A stretch of DNA of 64,000 nt from Hibiscus mutabilis. Its lineage: Eukaryota > Streptophyta > Magnoliopsida > Malvales > Malvaceae. A program made the translations under genes and the position numbers. Below, piece by piece: positions 11,067 to 23,870 of this stretch. Where the stretch lies: NCBI GenBank assembly GCA_019671005.1, contig CM033714.1, positions 54,077,741 to 54,141,740 of the forward strand. Reading direction: 5' to 3'. The first letter of the stretch is position 1, and each line of letters starts with the position of its first letter. Under the pieces are notes generated by a model that was not told the origin of the DNA, made no database searches, and saw nothing but the letters and a program-made list of their open reading frames with translations.

Positions 11067-13141
11067 AGTCACAACGGTTGGGATGAAGTGGATTTGAATA
11101 TTTGTCCTGAGAGCTCCTTGGTGGGTGTGTCCATTCATATAGAAGCTTGGCCATTTGGCGAAGGGGGTGACGAACGGTTGGCGAGGGTGCTTTTGGGTGT
11201 TGAGAATGAACCAAGGAATTACTTTTCTAAGTACGTTGGTGTTCGCACTCGCCCTTGGAAATATCATGATAAAGATGCCCTTTTAGATGGGGAAACTACT
11301 TCTATTGCTTCGCGAGGCCACGCTAGAGCTAGCCCCTCGTGCTCTGGTCGTGGCACGAGGGCTAAGAAGCGAATAGCCTTGAGCTCGTTTGCCTTGGACG
11401 ATTCTGGGGATGAGGGGAACTGTGTGCGTTTGGAGCGCAGGTCGAAAAGGTGCAAGGATAGAGGCACTAGTTAGTGACAATTTTCCCCTCCTCTTTTTTT
11501 CTCTCTCTTCTTATTTCTTTTTGGAAAGTGAACTTTCGCTATTTGTTTTTACATGATGGTGCTAATATGTATTCGTTTTTTAGAGATGGTTGGCATCCCT
11601 TCACAGGCTGCGGATGACGAATTGGGGGATTTGGTTGGGGTTATAGATGCATCAGTTTATGCGTCTAACGACGAACGATTAGGGTCACCAGGCTTGGAGG
11701 AGGTGACGTCCTTAGGGGCTTTGAGTGGTGGGAAAAATGGTTCACCCCGTGTGTTGGGGTTATCGCATAGAGTGATATTCTTTGTAGACGTAACGTCTTT
11801 CGTCCCTTGCGTAGGGAGTTTTGTTGCAACGTAGAGTGTGCCTGTGAGAGTTCGTTGGATATTGTGGAAGCTGCGTGTGAGTGTGTGGCGAGACGGATAA
11901 AGACTTATGACTTTGAGAAGGGTCTTTGGCCATTGAGGATAAAACGTTAGGGAAAAAGGATATGTCAGGTGCTGGGGTTGATATAGGTGAAGTTAGGTTT
12001 AGCCTTGATGCATTTCCGGCTGTGAATGGATATTGTGGCCCTTCCTCTTCTATTGGAGCCGATGTTGCTAGAGGCACTGCTCCTATTGGTTTAGTTGCTA
12101 TTTTGCCCTCTTTTCGGTCGTCCTCAGGTACGTTGATTAGTGTGTTGGCGAGTCTAATTTATATTATTGTCGTTGGGTTTTGTTAACAAATTGTGTTCAC
12201 TAATCCCCTCACATGGGTGTCCATCACAGACTCTATTGTTTTGCATTGCTCCACGGAGAACGTTTCTCCTACGTTAACGCCTCTTGTCATGGTAGATTTG
12301 GCAAAGACCACAAGAATTTCTTCGGTATTACCGCCTGCAGTCGTTCCTTCTAGTGACGATGGTGAGTCTCTGACTCCGTGAAAGATGTTTTTTCTATGGA
12401 AGGAATTTCTAGAAACAGAGGTTGGCTTCATCTTAAGTCTACTTTTAGGAGGTTATTCGAGTTATATTCTGATAGTTCAGGTGCCTCAAGGTCGTGTGAT
12501 AGTATTCGGAGGACTGTCGAAGGTGGCTGGTATCTTGTTCAAGAGTTAGGTTGCGTTTAGTACAACATGGAGAGAAATGCGAAGGCTCTTGTTAAGGAAA
12601 ATTAGTAGCTGCAGTCGAAGGTGGAAGGTTATACAGCCCATTTAGAAGAGCTGTAAAAGAAACATGAGGCAGCTATTGATTTGCGTATGGAGGAATTGTA
12701 CAAACAACACACAAAAAAGATATCCGACATGAAAGCTGAGTTTTATCATGCTATCAGGGTTAAGAAGAAGTTGTTGTAGGCTAACAAACAAAGTTTAAAG
12801 ACTGAAATTTAGGGTTTGAAAGATAAGTTAGAGTAGTCGAAGAATACAGCGAACAGAGCTTTGTGAAGTCTATGAGAAGGCTAATTGAGGTAGAAGAGCC
12901 TCATAAGAATCAGCTTATAGTGCTGAAAGCGACCTACGAAGTTGACGTGGCTGATAAGATTAAAGCAGTTGCGAATGTGACCTTTGCCTTTATAATCGAA
13001 GGAATGGGTAAGGCCCGCGATGCTGCCATTCTCAACTTCCAACTAGTTCATGGCCCGTTGGATGTTCGTGTTGTGGATTTTGATGCTTTTTGCGAGGCGT
13101 CTATTGACTTCGACGTGAGGAATCCCTCTAGGCCCTCATGA
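11067..13141 (+). pseudogene. Antisense gene of element O, 3' part with probable introns and a broken coiled coil
   Basis: Plus-strand coding continues after the solo LTR: the open frame 11088-11474 contains AWPFGEGGDERLARVLLGVE, KYVGVRTRPWKYHDKDAL and a basic, Ser/Arg-rich end. A polypyrimidine stretch ending TTTTTTAG near 11582 is a likely acceptor before MVGIPSQAADDELGDLVGVI. Weaker open stretches follow at 11926-12186 and 12193-12381. From about 12570 to 12860 the translation is Lys/Glu-rich and heptad-like (KVEGYTAHLEEL, MEELYKQHTKKISDMKAEF) but has many stops. The last frame (12863-13141) ends with FCEASIDFDVRNPSRPS and a stop. A globular N-terminus, low-complexity middle and coiled-coil end is typical for this plant protein class. 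Confidence 0.55.
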
Positions 13142-14974
13142 GAGCACTTTGTTGTGCAAAAGAAGGATGTTGTAATTCCTACTGGCTGTGATCTGAGTGC
13201 ATCTCTCCTTGTTTGCGATAGTGGTGATGTTGTTGATGCTATCGGGGATTGCAGTGCTCTAGGTGGATTGAATGAAAACTTGTGATTGTTAACATCGCCT
13301 ATACTTGCATAATTTTCTAAAGATAACACCCTTTTAATGGATGAAGAATTATTTTGGTACTTGGTTCTGATTTTGATCAGAAAGTTTTATTATTATTCAT
13401 TGCTTTTTATTGTAATAATTTTAGATGTTGCGTTTGCAGCGCCCGAGCTGGTGGGACGTTTAGGTAAAATATAATTGACTAGCTTGGTTGGTTTCACCCT
13501 CTTAAAAATGAACTTGTATAAACAAGTTTATCGTTTGGCGTACGGTCCACTCGTGGGGTTTTTTGCCCCCTCGGGATGCAATTTTCTGGCTGTCGCGAGT
13601 AATTGGTGATTGTTGTGCCCACTATCTGTGTCTTTTAATTGTATTGGGTCTTGTCGTAATCTGTTATACTGTATCTTAATAATTCATTAGCCGTGTTATT
13701 CTTGATCGTAATTATGCTCCTTGGTATTTGTGCATTATGCTTGACGTGTTCTATATTTTTATGATAATTTAGACAATTCTAGGTTGATTATGTGCGTGGG
13801 ACTGCTGGCATGCTTATTAACTAGTGGCTTGGAAGCTGTGTGATTGTTTAATTGGCTGCCTTAAATTTTCAGATCTATTTATTGAATGCTTCTTTCAGCA
13901 TGTTCCATAATATTTTTCATTGGGGATTTAAATGGTTTGACTTGGTATTTTTACCCTTCTGGTATGAATAGGGTTATTTGTACGTGTGTTATGGTAAACT
14001 AATTTTAGGGGCGGCCTACTCCATCATGCGTCGAGTTTTTCCTTTTTCTTTTGTTTTATAATCTTGCATGTCGCGAAGGTTTCATTTGACGAGTCTTGAG
14101 GAATGTCGTTTAGCATCTAAGTTATTTGTGTTGATAGGCAATGGTATTCAGAAAGCTCTCTGTGGCTGTTCACGGTGATAAATTCCAATAGACGATATTT
14201 TTGAGATATCTTCAGGGTGAAGTTCTCTGTATGTAGTCGTACGTTGGTGTTTAGAACCATCTTTTAGCGCGGGTCACGCAGGTCGCTTCGTCAAAACTAT
14301 GAACGTGATAGGCGTTCGTACATCGGAGTTGAGACAGAAATTGGGAAGACATCTGTCATTTCTGGGGTACGAGGAAGCCTCTATTCTTTCTTAGCAGAAG
14401 AAGTTGCTGACAATTTATGGGCCCTTTGTAGCTGGGGTGTTGCTGAAGATATTTTCAAGCGTTCTTTGTTCTCTTATATATATCCGGGTTTGTTCAATAG
14501 TATTTCTCTTTTACCAGTGTTGGTTGTAGTATAGTTGCTTAACTTGTACTAATTTACTCGAGTTTGAATTGATTTTGCTGGACATATTTTTCTTTGTCCC
14601 TACATGATGTCTATTGGTTTAAATGCTTATGTTTGCTTATTTGTGTTTGCAAACAAGATTACTCTCTTTCAACTGGGTCATTCGATTGCTACTTCACTAT
14701 GAGCAAATTTTTGCCGTCTTGTGGCAAAAGAGCGTTATGGGTGTTGATTGATATTGTGTTGTTCTTCCTTTATGATGGTAGTGCACGAATAGAAACTTCT
14801 AGTGGACTGTTATTCTTTCCTTTTCAGACTAATTCGTTGGTGGGTTACGCATTGATGTTGTTGCCTAGGGCTAGGAGTGTTCTTGCCCCCTGGTGAGATA
14901 GCTTTGGGTATTATACATATTTTTTGATTTCTAGGAAATTTTTTAATTGGACGTTAGTTTATATGTCTTAGAGA
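13142..14974. other. Non-coding spacer in element O between antisense gene and minisatellite
   Basis: I see no supported gene. The plus frame at 14594-14896 has no recognisable features. Composition is T-rich on the plus strand. It probably holds the 3' flank of the antisense gene and 3' untranslated sequence of the element. Confidence 0.5.
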
Positions 14975-15637
14975 CGGTGATTGTTGAGCTGATTCCTTTA
15001 TGCACACTTCTTGAAGGTGGCAGATGCTCAGACGACCCTTTGTCTATTTTAGCTCGTTTACTCTGGAAGCGGCAATCGTTGAGTTGATTCCTTTATGCAC
15101 ACTTCTTGAAAGTGGTGGATGCTCAGACAACCCTCTGTTTGTTTTAGCTCGCTTACTCTAGAAGCGACAATCGTTGAGCTAATTTCTTTTTGAACACTTT
15201 TTGAAAGTGGCGGACACTCAAATGACCCATGTCTGCTGTAGCTTGCTTACTCTAGAAGCGGCAATCGTTGAGTTGATTCCTTTATGCGCATTTCTTGAAA
15301 GTAGGGGATGCTCAGACAACCCTCTTGTCTATTTTAGGTCGCTTACTCTAGAAGTGACGATCTTTGAGCTGATTCCTTTATGCACACTTCTTGAAAGTGA
15401 TGGATGCTCAAATGACCCTGTTGTCTATTTTAGCTTACTTACTCTGGAAGCGAAAATCGTTGAGCTGATTCTTTTATGCACATTTCTTGAAAGTATGCTC
15501 ATATGACCCTCTATCTATTTTAGCATGCTTACTCTAGAAGCGGCGTTTGTTGAGCTGATTCCTTTATGTACACTTCTTGAAAGTGGTGGACACTTAGACG
15601 ATCATCTGTTTGTTTTTGCTCGCTTACTCTGGAAGTG
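14975..15637. repeat. Minisatellite, 7 copies of about 95 bp, in the 3' region of element O
   Basis: Each unit carries CGTTGAGCTGATTCC, TTTATGCACACTTCTTGAAAG, GGATGCTCAGA and TTAGCTCGCTTACTCTAGAAG, with imperfect identity. Units start near 14975, 15071, 15165, 15259, 15354, 15450 and 15541; the sixth has an internal deletion. Tandem arrays between pol and the 3' LTR are known for Tat/Ogre-lineage elements and can seed satellite DNA. Confidence 0.9.
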
Positions 15638-15740
15638 TTAGGCATCAGATGTAACTAGTATTTTGTGCATGTTTTGCTCATAGAATAATCAAGAAAGTTT
15701 TTTAAGGATAAAACCTTTTGAGGTGCCTTACGTTCCATTT

Positions 15741-16900
15741 TCATGGGACATTCTTTCCATTGAGATTCGCGAGTTTATATATCCGAAAACCAATTATTAT
15801 GCGAACTTGATATGGCCCTTCCCATGTGGGCGGCATTTTTCGTCGCTCTATTGGCGGCTTGCTGACCTCTGTATTTTTTAACACTAAATCAACTGGCCGG
15901 AATTGCTTGTGCACACGTGAATTATAGTAGCTCACGACAACTTGGTTCCTTGCTTTTATCGTTGTTTCTGACTTAGCCCTTGTTTTTCGAGCATATCAAG
16001 CTACATTCAGAGGGCTTTGTCGTTTGCATCCTCATCATACTACATAGTTCTATATGTTGGGACCTCTATCTCTGTTGGTATGACTGCCTCTGTACCATAT
16101 ATAAGATTGAATGTTGTTTCTCCTACTTGTGGTTAGTTAAATATTTAATACAAGTATCTTTGCATTTGAAAGGGAGAAAATAATTTAATATAGTGATAGT
16201 GTTGTGGGTATGGATTTTAAAGTACTTGTTACCTGTACTAGTGTGGGAAGTTGTTCAGAGTGCCCATAGAATTCCTGGTAACTCATCTGTCATGCTCCTT
16301 TTGCATCGCCCACCCTCTTTTTATGGGCAGACATGATTTTCTTGTTAACAACTTCAACCTGACTGTTCGTCTGTGGAGTTTTGACTGAACTTTGGGTTAG
16401 TGTGATTTGGAAGTCCGTGCAGAATTCTTTGAATCTTTCCTGGAATTGGGTTCCATTATTCGTAATTATCATGTGGGCGATGTAAAATCTACAAACTATG
16501 GATTTCCATAAAAAGCTTTCCATTAGCCTTTCCGTTATTGTTACTAACGGCTCCTCCTCTATCCACTTGGTGAAATAATCCACCACTACTACTAAATATT
16601 TCCGTTGGCCCACTGCCGGTGGAAATGGGCCCAAGATGTCAATGCCCCAAATTGCGAACGGCTAGGGACTTGTGATGGATGTAAGTAATGTCGCTGGTTG
16701 ACACGGGATTGGGGTGAACTCTTGGCAAGGTACACACTTGTTTACTAGCTCTTTAGCGTCTTTTTTGCATTGTAGGCTAGTAGTAGCCCTGCCTGATTGT
16801 TTTTTAGGCCAGGTAATGCGCACTTGGGTGATGTATGTTGACCCCTTCATGAATTTCTTGTAACACCAATTTGGCCTCTGCATGGCCTATACATTGCAAA
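15741..16900 (-). pseudogene. Element O integrase (zinc finger, core, C-terminal domain)
   Basis: Minus order: a zinc-binding region near 16890-16700 with KKDAKELVNKCVPCQEF (CxxC of HHCC); the catalytic core 16634-16290 with VVVVDYFTKWIEEEPLV (first Asp), IITNNGTQFQERFKEFC and NSQVEVVNKKI (Glu); and a C-terminal domain 15935-15741 with YYNSRVHKQFRPVDLVL and PPTWEGPYQVR. The usual second catalytic Asp (TDNGTQF) is Asn here, which alone would abolish strand transfer. Frame breaks separate the three parts. The C-terminal motif is of Tat/Athila style, with no chromodomain. Confidence 0.85.
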
Positions 16901-17990
16901 AGTGGTTGCGTAAATCTTCTCTTGTATAGGATGTCGTTGATTACAGTGTATTGGGCGGCTCGCCGTATTATTTTAAGTCTTTGGGCTCTACCATAATGCA
17001 ACTTTTCTGTTTTGATGTATGTCAGAATTGGAGTCATCCATGTGTCTCCTGTATCAAGCTGGAACATTTGGTTTTCTTCTACAAAATAGGGATGCTCTCG
17101 ATATTCCATCAAGAACGCGTATCTTCTTTAGATTTTGAGTGCAGTTGCTAGTATTGCCAAAGCCTCTACTCTTGTATTGTCTTCTCTAGGTATTTGCATT
17201 ACGGCGTACTAATTTATTTGTCCTAATATTCTTGTCACCTTCTGATGATATTTGAGGAGTGTGTCATCGTGAACCTCATATTCACCCAACAGTTGCTTAG
17301 CTACCAGTTGTGAGTGTGAATATTTGTAGCGATTTTACCTTAAGTCTTACCGCCAACTCTAACCCTGCTATCAATGCCTCATACTTCGTTGCATTATTGG
17401 ATAAGGAGAACGCAAAACTAAGCATATATTGTCATTCCTCTTTTGCGTTGGGCGTGCTCAATAGTACACTTGCTCCTGCTCTGTTGACTGCTACCGACCC
17501 ATCGACATGCAAGGTCCAAGGTTTGGTAGCTGAAGCCTATTCCCCTTTTAACTTCGAGGGGGCGCACTTCTTGATCCTTGTTTGTAGTGTTAGCATTCAC
17601 AGGGGTATAGTTATTTGAGTTGTGAAGGTACACTCTGCAATAAAGTTGGACAAAAACTAAGCTTTGATCACCTTCCGTAGTTGGTATTATATTTTGAATT
17701 CACTAAGTTCCACCCCCTATTTTAGCATCCGACCATGGACATCCACATTTCCTAACACGTCTTTGAAAGGTTGGTCAGTGAGGACTGCTATCTGGTGCGC
17801 TTGAAAGTAGTGGCGAAGCTTTCTAGCTGCTATTACCAAGGCAAAAACTAGTTTCTCCACTCTCGTATATCTCTTCTCCACTGGCTACAGGACTCTGCTG
17901 ACGTAATAGACTGGATTTTGGGTGGCCTTTTTCTGTCAGACTAGCACCGCTGCTATAGTATCATCGGTGGCTACCAGATACATGAGTAGG
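16901..17990 (-). pseudogene. Element O RNase H and connector
   Basis: Near 17500-17340 the minus strand reads WTLHVDGSVAVNRAGASVLL with the first catalytic Asp, then LSNNATKYEALIAGLELA with the Glu, standard for gypsy and aRNH-type RNase H. The connector to integrase (17112-16804) includes RAAQYTVINDILYKRRFTQP and ILxEIHEGVNIHHPSA. The later Asp motifs are hard to read. Stops interrupt every frame. Confidence 0.75.
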
Positions 17991-17999
17991 GTTTCTTCC

Positions 18000-18990
18000 T
18001 CCTTAGGCTCTATTAACATAGGGGGTTAGCCAAATATCTTTTCAAGTGGTCGAATGCCTCATGACAATACTCTGTCCATTGGAAATGACCCTTCAAGGCT
18101 TTAAAGAACATAAGGCAGTTGTCAGCTAACTTGGATACAAATCTGTTTAAGGCTACCAGTTTGCCATTAAAATTTTGAATATCCTTGATGTTCGTTGGTG
18201 GTGGCATGTCTAGAATTGCCTTTATTTTCTCTGGGTTCGCCTCGATGCCCCTCTCAGAGATTAGGAAACCCATAAACTTTCCTGCCCCTACCACAAAGGC
18301 ACACTTTTTGGGATTGAGGTATATTTTGTACAATCACAAAATGTCAAAGACTTCATGTAGATCAACCAAGTGTTTCTCCAAAGAAGTACTCTTGGTTAGC
18401 ATATCATCAACGTAAACCTCCATATTTCTTCCTATTTGATAACTAAAGATCTTGTTGACCAACCGTTGGTACGTTGCCCCTCTATTTTTTAATCCAAACA
18501 ACATTACTTTATAGTAGTAAAGGCCGTCCTCAGTGATGAAGGCCGTTTTTTCTTTGTCCTCCTTTGCTATTGCAATCTAGTTGTAACCGGAGAAAACATC
18601 CATAAACTCATGAATTTATGGTCTGCGGAGGCATCGACCAACCTATCGATGGATGACAACAAAAAACTCTTCTTAGGGCACGCCTTATTGAGATTGGGGA
18701 AATCAACACACATCTGCCATTTACCGCTGGGTTTCTTTACCATGACTACATTTTATAGCCACTACAGGTACCTAGCCTCTTCGACAAAATCTTCCATGAT
18801 TAGCTTTTTCGTTTCTTTCCTAATGACTTGCACTTTTTCGTCAAAAAATTTTCTTCTTTTTTGTCGAATAGGTTTTACAGCTGGATCGACACGCAAAGAA
18901 TGTTCAACAACAGCTGGGTCTATCCCAGGCATTTCCGCAGTGGACCATGCTAAAACATCTGAATTGTCTCGGAATAACCTTATCATTCTT
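18000..18990 (-). pseudogene. Element O reverse transcriptase
   Basis: The pre-RT linker at 18986-18762 reads DVLAWSTAEMPGIDPAVVEH and VKPIRQKRRKF. FSGYN followed by a TAG stop lies near 18590, MEVYVDDM with the catalytic YxDD near 18396-18425, and the thumb NPKKCAFVVGAGKFMGFLIS then FNGKLVALNRFVSKLAD at 18333-18013. The catalytic pair is intact, but stops and frame changes are present. Residue style and the DM after YVD are typical of Tat-lineage Ty3/gypsy RT. Confidence 0.85.
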
Positions 18991-19059
18991 CATCAATCAT
19001 GCTTGTCTAGCCCTACTACAATCCTGGTAGTCTTCTCGAGTTCATCTGGGTAAATCTCT

Positions 19060-19554
19060 ACCATTTTCTGTTACTTCTACTAGTTCTGGCATTTTGAGTT
19101 TCTCACCTTTCCTAAGGTCTAAGCTCTCAAGGGTCAGCATAGCCTTATTTAAAATATTGAGCTCGATTCCCTTTTGTCGTGGTGGAGCCTCTCTCTTGTA
19201 TAGTTATGGCCTTTCTATTCTTACGCTAGATGGAGTGAAAGGACATGGCACTACATAGATGTCTTGCGATCGGTCTGCATGGAACCCTCTCCCGAGGGGG
19301 TTGGAAATTTAACTTTAAGGTAGAAGGGGCGACAATCATTTTTGTTTTCCTCATCAGAGGTCTGCTAAAGAGGGTGTTGAAGGCGAAAGGCTATTGATGA
19401 CCAGCAAATTAGTTATTTGGGTGACTTTACTATCGTCATCTCCCATAGTCACAGGTTGTCAAATGGAGCACACCGGACCCGCCGGGCTTAACTCTAAACT
19501 AGGGATTCCTATATGCTTAAATGCATTCCAAACCAGCACATCGATGACACTACC
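19060..19554 (-). pseudogene. Element O protease, C-terminal part, and protease-RT linker
   Basis: Directly left of element I, the minus strand continues the protease as SVIDVLVWNAFKHIGIP then LSPAGPVCSI, followed by a degenerate linker that ends near LESLDLRKGEKLKMPELVE. The active-site Asp codon lies on the other side of element I (near 29320). The two parts join in frame once element I and one target copy are removed on paper, which proves the insertion point. Confidence 0.8.
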
Positions 19555-22503
19555 TGTAACACCCCCTCCCTGGTCTGGTAGAGAACCGGGTCGAAAAGTA
19601 TTATCGAAAACTTACCTGGAGATCGATGAATAGAATCGGAGTATAGAACTTGTTTGGAATATTTTATTAGTCATTCTTTAGGGCTTATCAAACCTATTTA
19701 TTACTAGTCGTATTAGAATCGGGGTCAATTTTTAACTTTTACAAACTTAGGGATTAAATCGTAAACTTTACAAATTAGTGATCCTAACCTGAATTCTTTT
19801 TTACCGACTTGTAATTAAACGTACCAATTATTAATCTGTGAAGACCCATTACTATCGGATATCGTTAGCCTGCTTAATTAGACCGAATAATAATTAGTGA
19901 CCAAATTGCAAACTGCCTAAAACTTCTTTTTATTCTTTATAACAGAATTAACTAACATTGTATCGATACCCTAAGGAATGTATCGATACGCTAAGCCTAA
20001 TTTCAGATTTCCAGATTCGAAGAATGTCAAACCCGTACCGATACAGCTAGTCCAGTATCGATACGCGTTGACCGTGTTGACCCCGTACCGATACGCTCTA
20101 TGACCATATCGACACTGTTTTTCATCCCAAATTCCAGTGACCAATTTCCATACCGATACGCCTAAACCGTATCAATACGCCCTATTTAACGCAGGTTGAC
20201 CAGGCCAATTATGCAAGGACCGTATCGATATGCCATCACCCGTATCGATACTCCCTTACTTGAAATGACGGATTTTTACTGGTTTTTAATCGAATTACCC
20301 AACCAAACATTATTCAATTTTTTATCAAACTTTACCAGCAATCTTATAGATAGTATTTCTAATCGCATGCCAAATTTTAGAGCATTTCGGATCCATTTAC
20401 TAAGATTTTACCAATTATTGCATTTAAAACTCATTTAAACTAGGTTACCAACCCCAAAATATACCATATCACACATACATCACTTAGGCTATTTTAGGCT
20501 TATACAAACATATCAAAGTCATTTCAACACGTCTAGACCTTATGCTCATTTCAACATGTCTAGACCATATGCCACATTACTAGGAGTTCGTAAATGAAAG
20601 TAAACATACATATGGTAACGGAGGTGACATGCAACCGTAGATTACATGATCAGAGCTCGAAATGCTTCAAGGTCTTGAAATGCATGAGACATACACATAT
20701 GTTAGGCGTATATAGCTTGGTGAGGTAGTCATAACAAACATAAAATAATCAAGTACCATAAATGGCATACTATGATTATGAACAACATATCATCATACTC
20801 AAATAACATAATTACACTATTAATCACATGAGTCTCACGCTTAAGCCATTTACCATACTTTCACATAAGCCTAGCAAAACTAACACATATCAATTCCCTT
20901 GGACAATGTAACAAATGGATACACGGATTCCCCTTTACACCAAAACATATATCAAAAAATAGGCCGTAGCCTTGAGCCGTACTTCCGGATAAATCCCTTA
21001 CACAATCCACCCTTATCTCCCCGCATATAGGCCGTAGCCCCGGACCATAGTCCACCCTTACTTATACGAGCTCAAATAACCTTATGGCATGCCAATTGTA
21101 TCCAAAACTCACAAATATTCAGGGTTCACATATATCAATGTATTTTCTTACCTTTGTGCCCGTAGGCCATAACATATCGGAAACGAAAGTGAGTTGTAGC
21201 TCCATAGCATATCATCGTACATGTGTACATCGAGTCATCACATAGCCATATCAATTTCACATAATATTACATATTTGTTCATGTTTCAACATATCATTTT
21301 CATAGTTCATTTATATAGAATTATATGTCACATGTATAACCATATCAAAATAACACAAGGGTTTACCCAACCTTACCATTCGAATTTATAACCGATTGCC
21401 CTACATAAGCTTTGACAGAATGCATAGCGAACCACAATAATGCAATGGGATGGCACCGAGCCTATCCCATGACATGACTACACTCACCTTGATTATGAGG
21501 CTCTCGAATCGAAATTCTGATGTGTCTAGCTTCCTTCGGGGATGACAATGAGTCCTTCTCCAACACTTGAGCTAGCACAAATTAAGGGTCATATTAGAGT
21601 TCGAATTAAGGATTAGGAAACTTGTTTCAAACTTACCAGAGTTTAGGGACAACATGGAATTAACAAAATCAAACTCCTAATTCATGGCTTTCTACTTGAA
21701 ACAAGAAAACCTTATTTCGAAATTAAGCTCCAACAAAGATCGGAATTGTCAAATTGACTGAGGGGTTTTGCTTACTGAGTTATGAGCTTTCAAACGAAGT
21801 ATTGAACTTGAATGAAGATCAAAGATTGCACCGAGGTGCTAGCTTAGCTTGGAGGTTGAGGATGGCAATAGAGGAGCTTGCTTAATGGAAAACAAGGTGT
21901 TGGGTTTGCTTTTGGGAGTTCAAAAGGTGAGAAGATGAGAGCCTCACCGCCCATTTATGAAAGCCAAGGACTTTGGTCAATCCCCACCACCACAAGGGCC
22001 AATAGAATGATTTCCTATGTCCAAAGGTAAGCTTATTTTACTAATTCTTTTCAAGTCATGACTCTTTTAGGATTTTAAGGCATTTGATGGTTATCCATCT
22101 TTTCATCTGAAACCAATCAGGTGGGGAAGGAGGCAAGATAAGAGGTGAGTAAGCTACTTGCTTACTTATTTTCAACTTTTGACTTCGAACAGATTCAAAA
22201 TAGGGGAACCATATCGATACGCTCATGACTGTATCAATACGCTCATGCCCAAACAAACAAGTTAGTTATTGACAGTTGGACAGTATCGATACTGGCTTGA
22301 CCGTATCAATATGCCTAACTCAGAATTTGCATCTTGGCTTTCAATTTCGTATAAAGAAGTTTATCCACTCAAATAGGACCAAATTGTGATTTATTACAAA
22401 AGAGGGGTACAAAAGTCAACTATCACAAACGTGTAGCACATCATATTCAAATTTCTGATCACCGGAACCTACTTCCGACTAGGTCAGTTTTCGGGTTGTA
22501 ACA
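19555..22503 (-). repeat. Element I 3' LTR, 2949 bp
   Basis: Plus bounds are TGTAACACCCC and GGGTTGTAACA. By eye, roughly nine of ten bases match 26937-29314. Two blocks (19950-20270 and 22205-22320) are dense in the palindrome GTATCGATAC and near copies. No open frame in it is supported. Confidence 0.88.
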
Positions 22504-22518
22504 ACTCTCCCCCTTAAG
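22504..22518 (-). other. Element I polypurine tract
   Basis: The minus strand reads TTAAGGGGGAGAGT directly before the LTR start TGTTACAACCC, a standard plus-strand primer. Confidence 0.8.
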
Positions 22519-22539
22519 AAAATTCGTCCTCAAATTTTC

Positions 22540-23270
22540 ATCTCAGGAAAAAAGATGTGGGTACTGCTTTCGCATGGTCTCTTTAGGTTCTCACGTTGCC
22601 TGTTCAACATAATGAGTTCTCCATAGAACTTTCACTAATGGCACTGACTTGTTACGAAGCCGTTTGACTTCTCGAGCAAGGATTTGTACAGGTTCTTCCT
22701 CGTACATCAGATTGGACTAAATCTCCACAAACTCTGGATCGATCATGTGGGATGGATCTGACCAGTACTTACGTAACATAGATACGTGGAAGACATTGTA
22801 AATCCGACTTAACTCCTCGAGTACAGCTAATCGGTATGCCACAGGTCCAACTCTTTCAATCACTTCGAACGGGCCAATGAAATGAGGGCTTAGCTTCCCC
22901 TTTTTGCCGAAACGAAGGATCTTCTTCTATGAAAATACTTTGAAGAAGGCCTTCTCACCAACCTCATACTGAATACCTCTTCTTTTCAGATCAACATAAG
23001 ACTTCTATCGGTCGAAGGTAGCCTTGAGTCGATCACGAATAATGGTTGTCCTTTCTTTGATTTCCCGAAGTAAGTCAGGACATAACATCTTGCCTTTACC
23101 TAGTTCGGTCTAGCAAAGAGGAGTTCTATATCTCATTCGATATAGAGCTTCGTACGGGGCCATTTAAATTGAGGCTTGATAATTGTTGTTATATGCGAAC
23201 TCGACTAAGGGTAAGGATTTCTCCCACATACTCCCGAAGTCGATGACACAAGCTCGGAGCATATCTTCCA
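22540..23270 (-). pseudogene. Element I integrase C-terminal domain and chromodomain-like tail
   Basis: Across frames and TAG stops the minus strand gives YEALYRMRYRTPLC, ERTTIIRDRLKATFDR, KILRFGKKGKLSPHFIGPFE, RVGPVAYRLAVLEELSRIYN, VFHVSMLRKYWSDPSH, and finally VKVLWRTHYVEQATxEP with MRKQYPHLF and a stop near 22540. The terminal VKVLWR...ATWEP pattern is the chromodomain-like tail of plant chromoviruses. Several stops fall where Trp or Gln is expected. Confidence 0.8.
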
Positions 23271-23870
23271 AAATCTACAAGGAAGAATCGAGATTGACAC
23301 AAAGAATGTAGACATACAATTCAAAGAAGGGTTTAGAGTTACCTGAATAACTCTCTGGATTGGCCATCGATTTGAGGATGGCAAGTAGTGCTAAGGTGCA
23401 CTCGCGTTCCCAAGGCCTCGTGTAAGGTCCTCCAAAACTGAGCCGCGAATCGAGGGTCACGATCAGAGATGATAGAATATGGACTCTATGTAACCGAATA
23501 ACTTTAAGGATATAAAACTCTACGAGCTTAGGCAAACTGAAATCTATTCTCACCAGAAGGAAATGAGCGGACTTAGTAAATCGGTCCACAATGATCCAAA
23601 TAGCATCATTCTTCTTTGGTGTCATAGGCAGGCCACTTACAAAGTCCATTGTAATACACTCCCATTTCCACTGTGGAAGCTAGATAGGCTGCAGAAGACC
23701 AGTAGGCACCTTGTGCTCGGCTTTGAATTGTTGGCAAGTCAAACACCTTGTCACAAAGACCAAAATCTCGTTCTTCATTTCAGACCACCAATATAGCTCT
23801 TTTAGATCCCTGTACATTTTAATAGCTCCTGGGTGAACAGTGAAAGGGCTATACTGAGCTTCACTCAGAA
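23271..23870 (-). pseudogene. Element I integrase zinc finger and catalytic core, frameshifted
   Basis: The zinc finger is VHPGAIKMYRDLKELYWW...RCLTCQQFKAEH (HHCC type). The core begins MDFVSGLPMTPKKNDAIWI with IVDRFTKSAHFLL holding the first Asp. The second Asp (SDRDPRF, FWRTLHEALGTR) is intact but in a different frame near 23480-23420, so a frameshift lies around 23510. The region of the Glu reads DGQSRE with altered order. Inactive. Confidence 0.85.

Noticed and set aside
15201..15506. 101-codon ORF in the minisatellite of element O
   Set aside because: It is an open frame created by the repeat period and is not conserved between units.
14975..15637. CRISPR-like array
   Set aside because: Units are directly adjacent diverged repeats of about 95 bp without distinct spacers, and the context is a plant retrotransposon.
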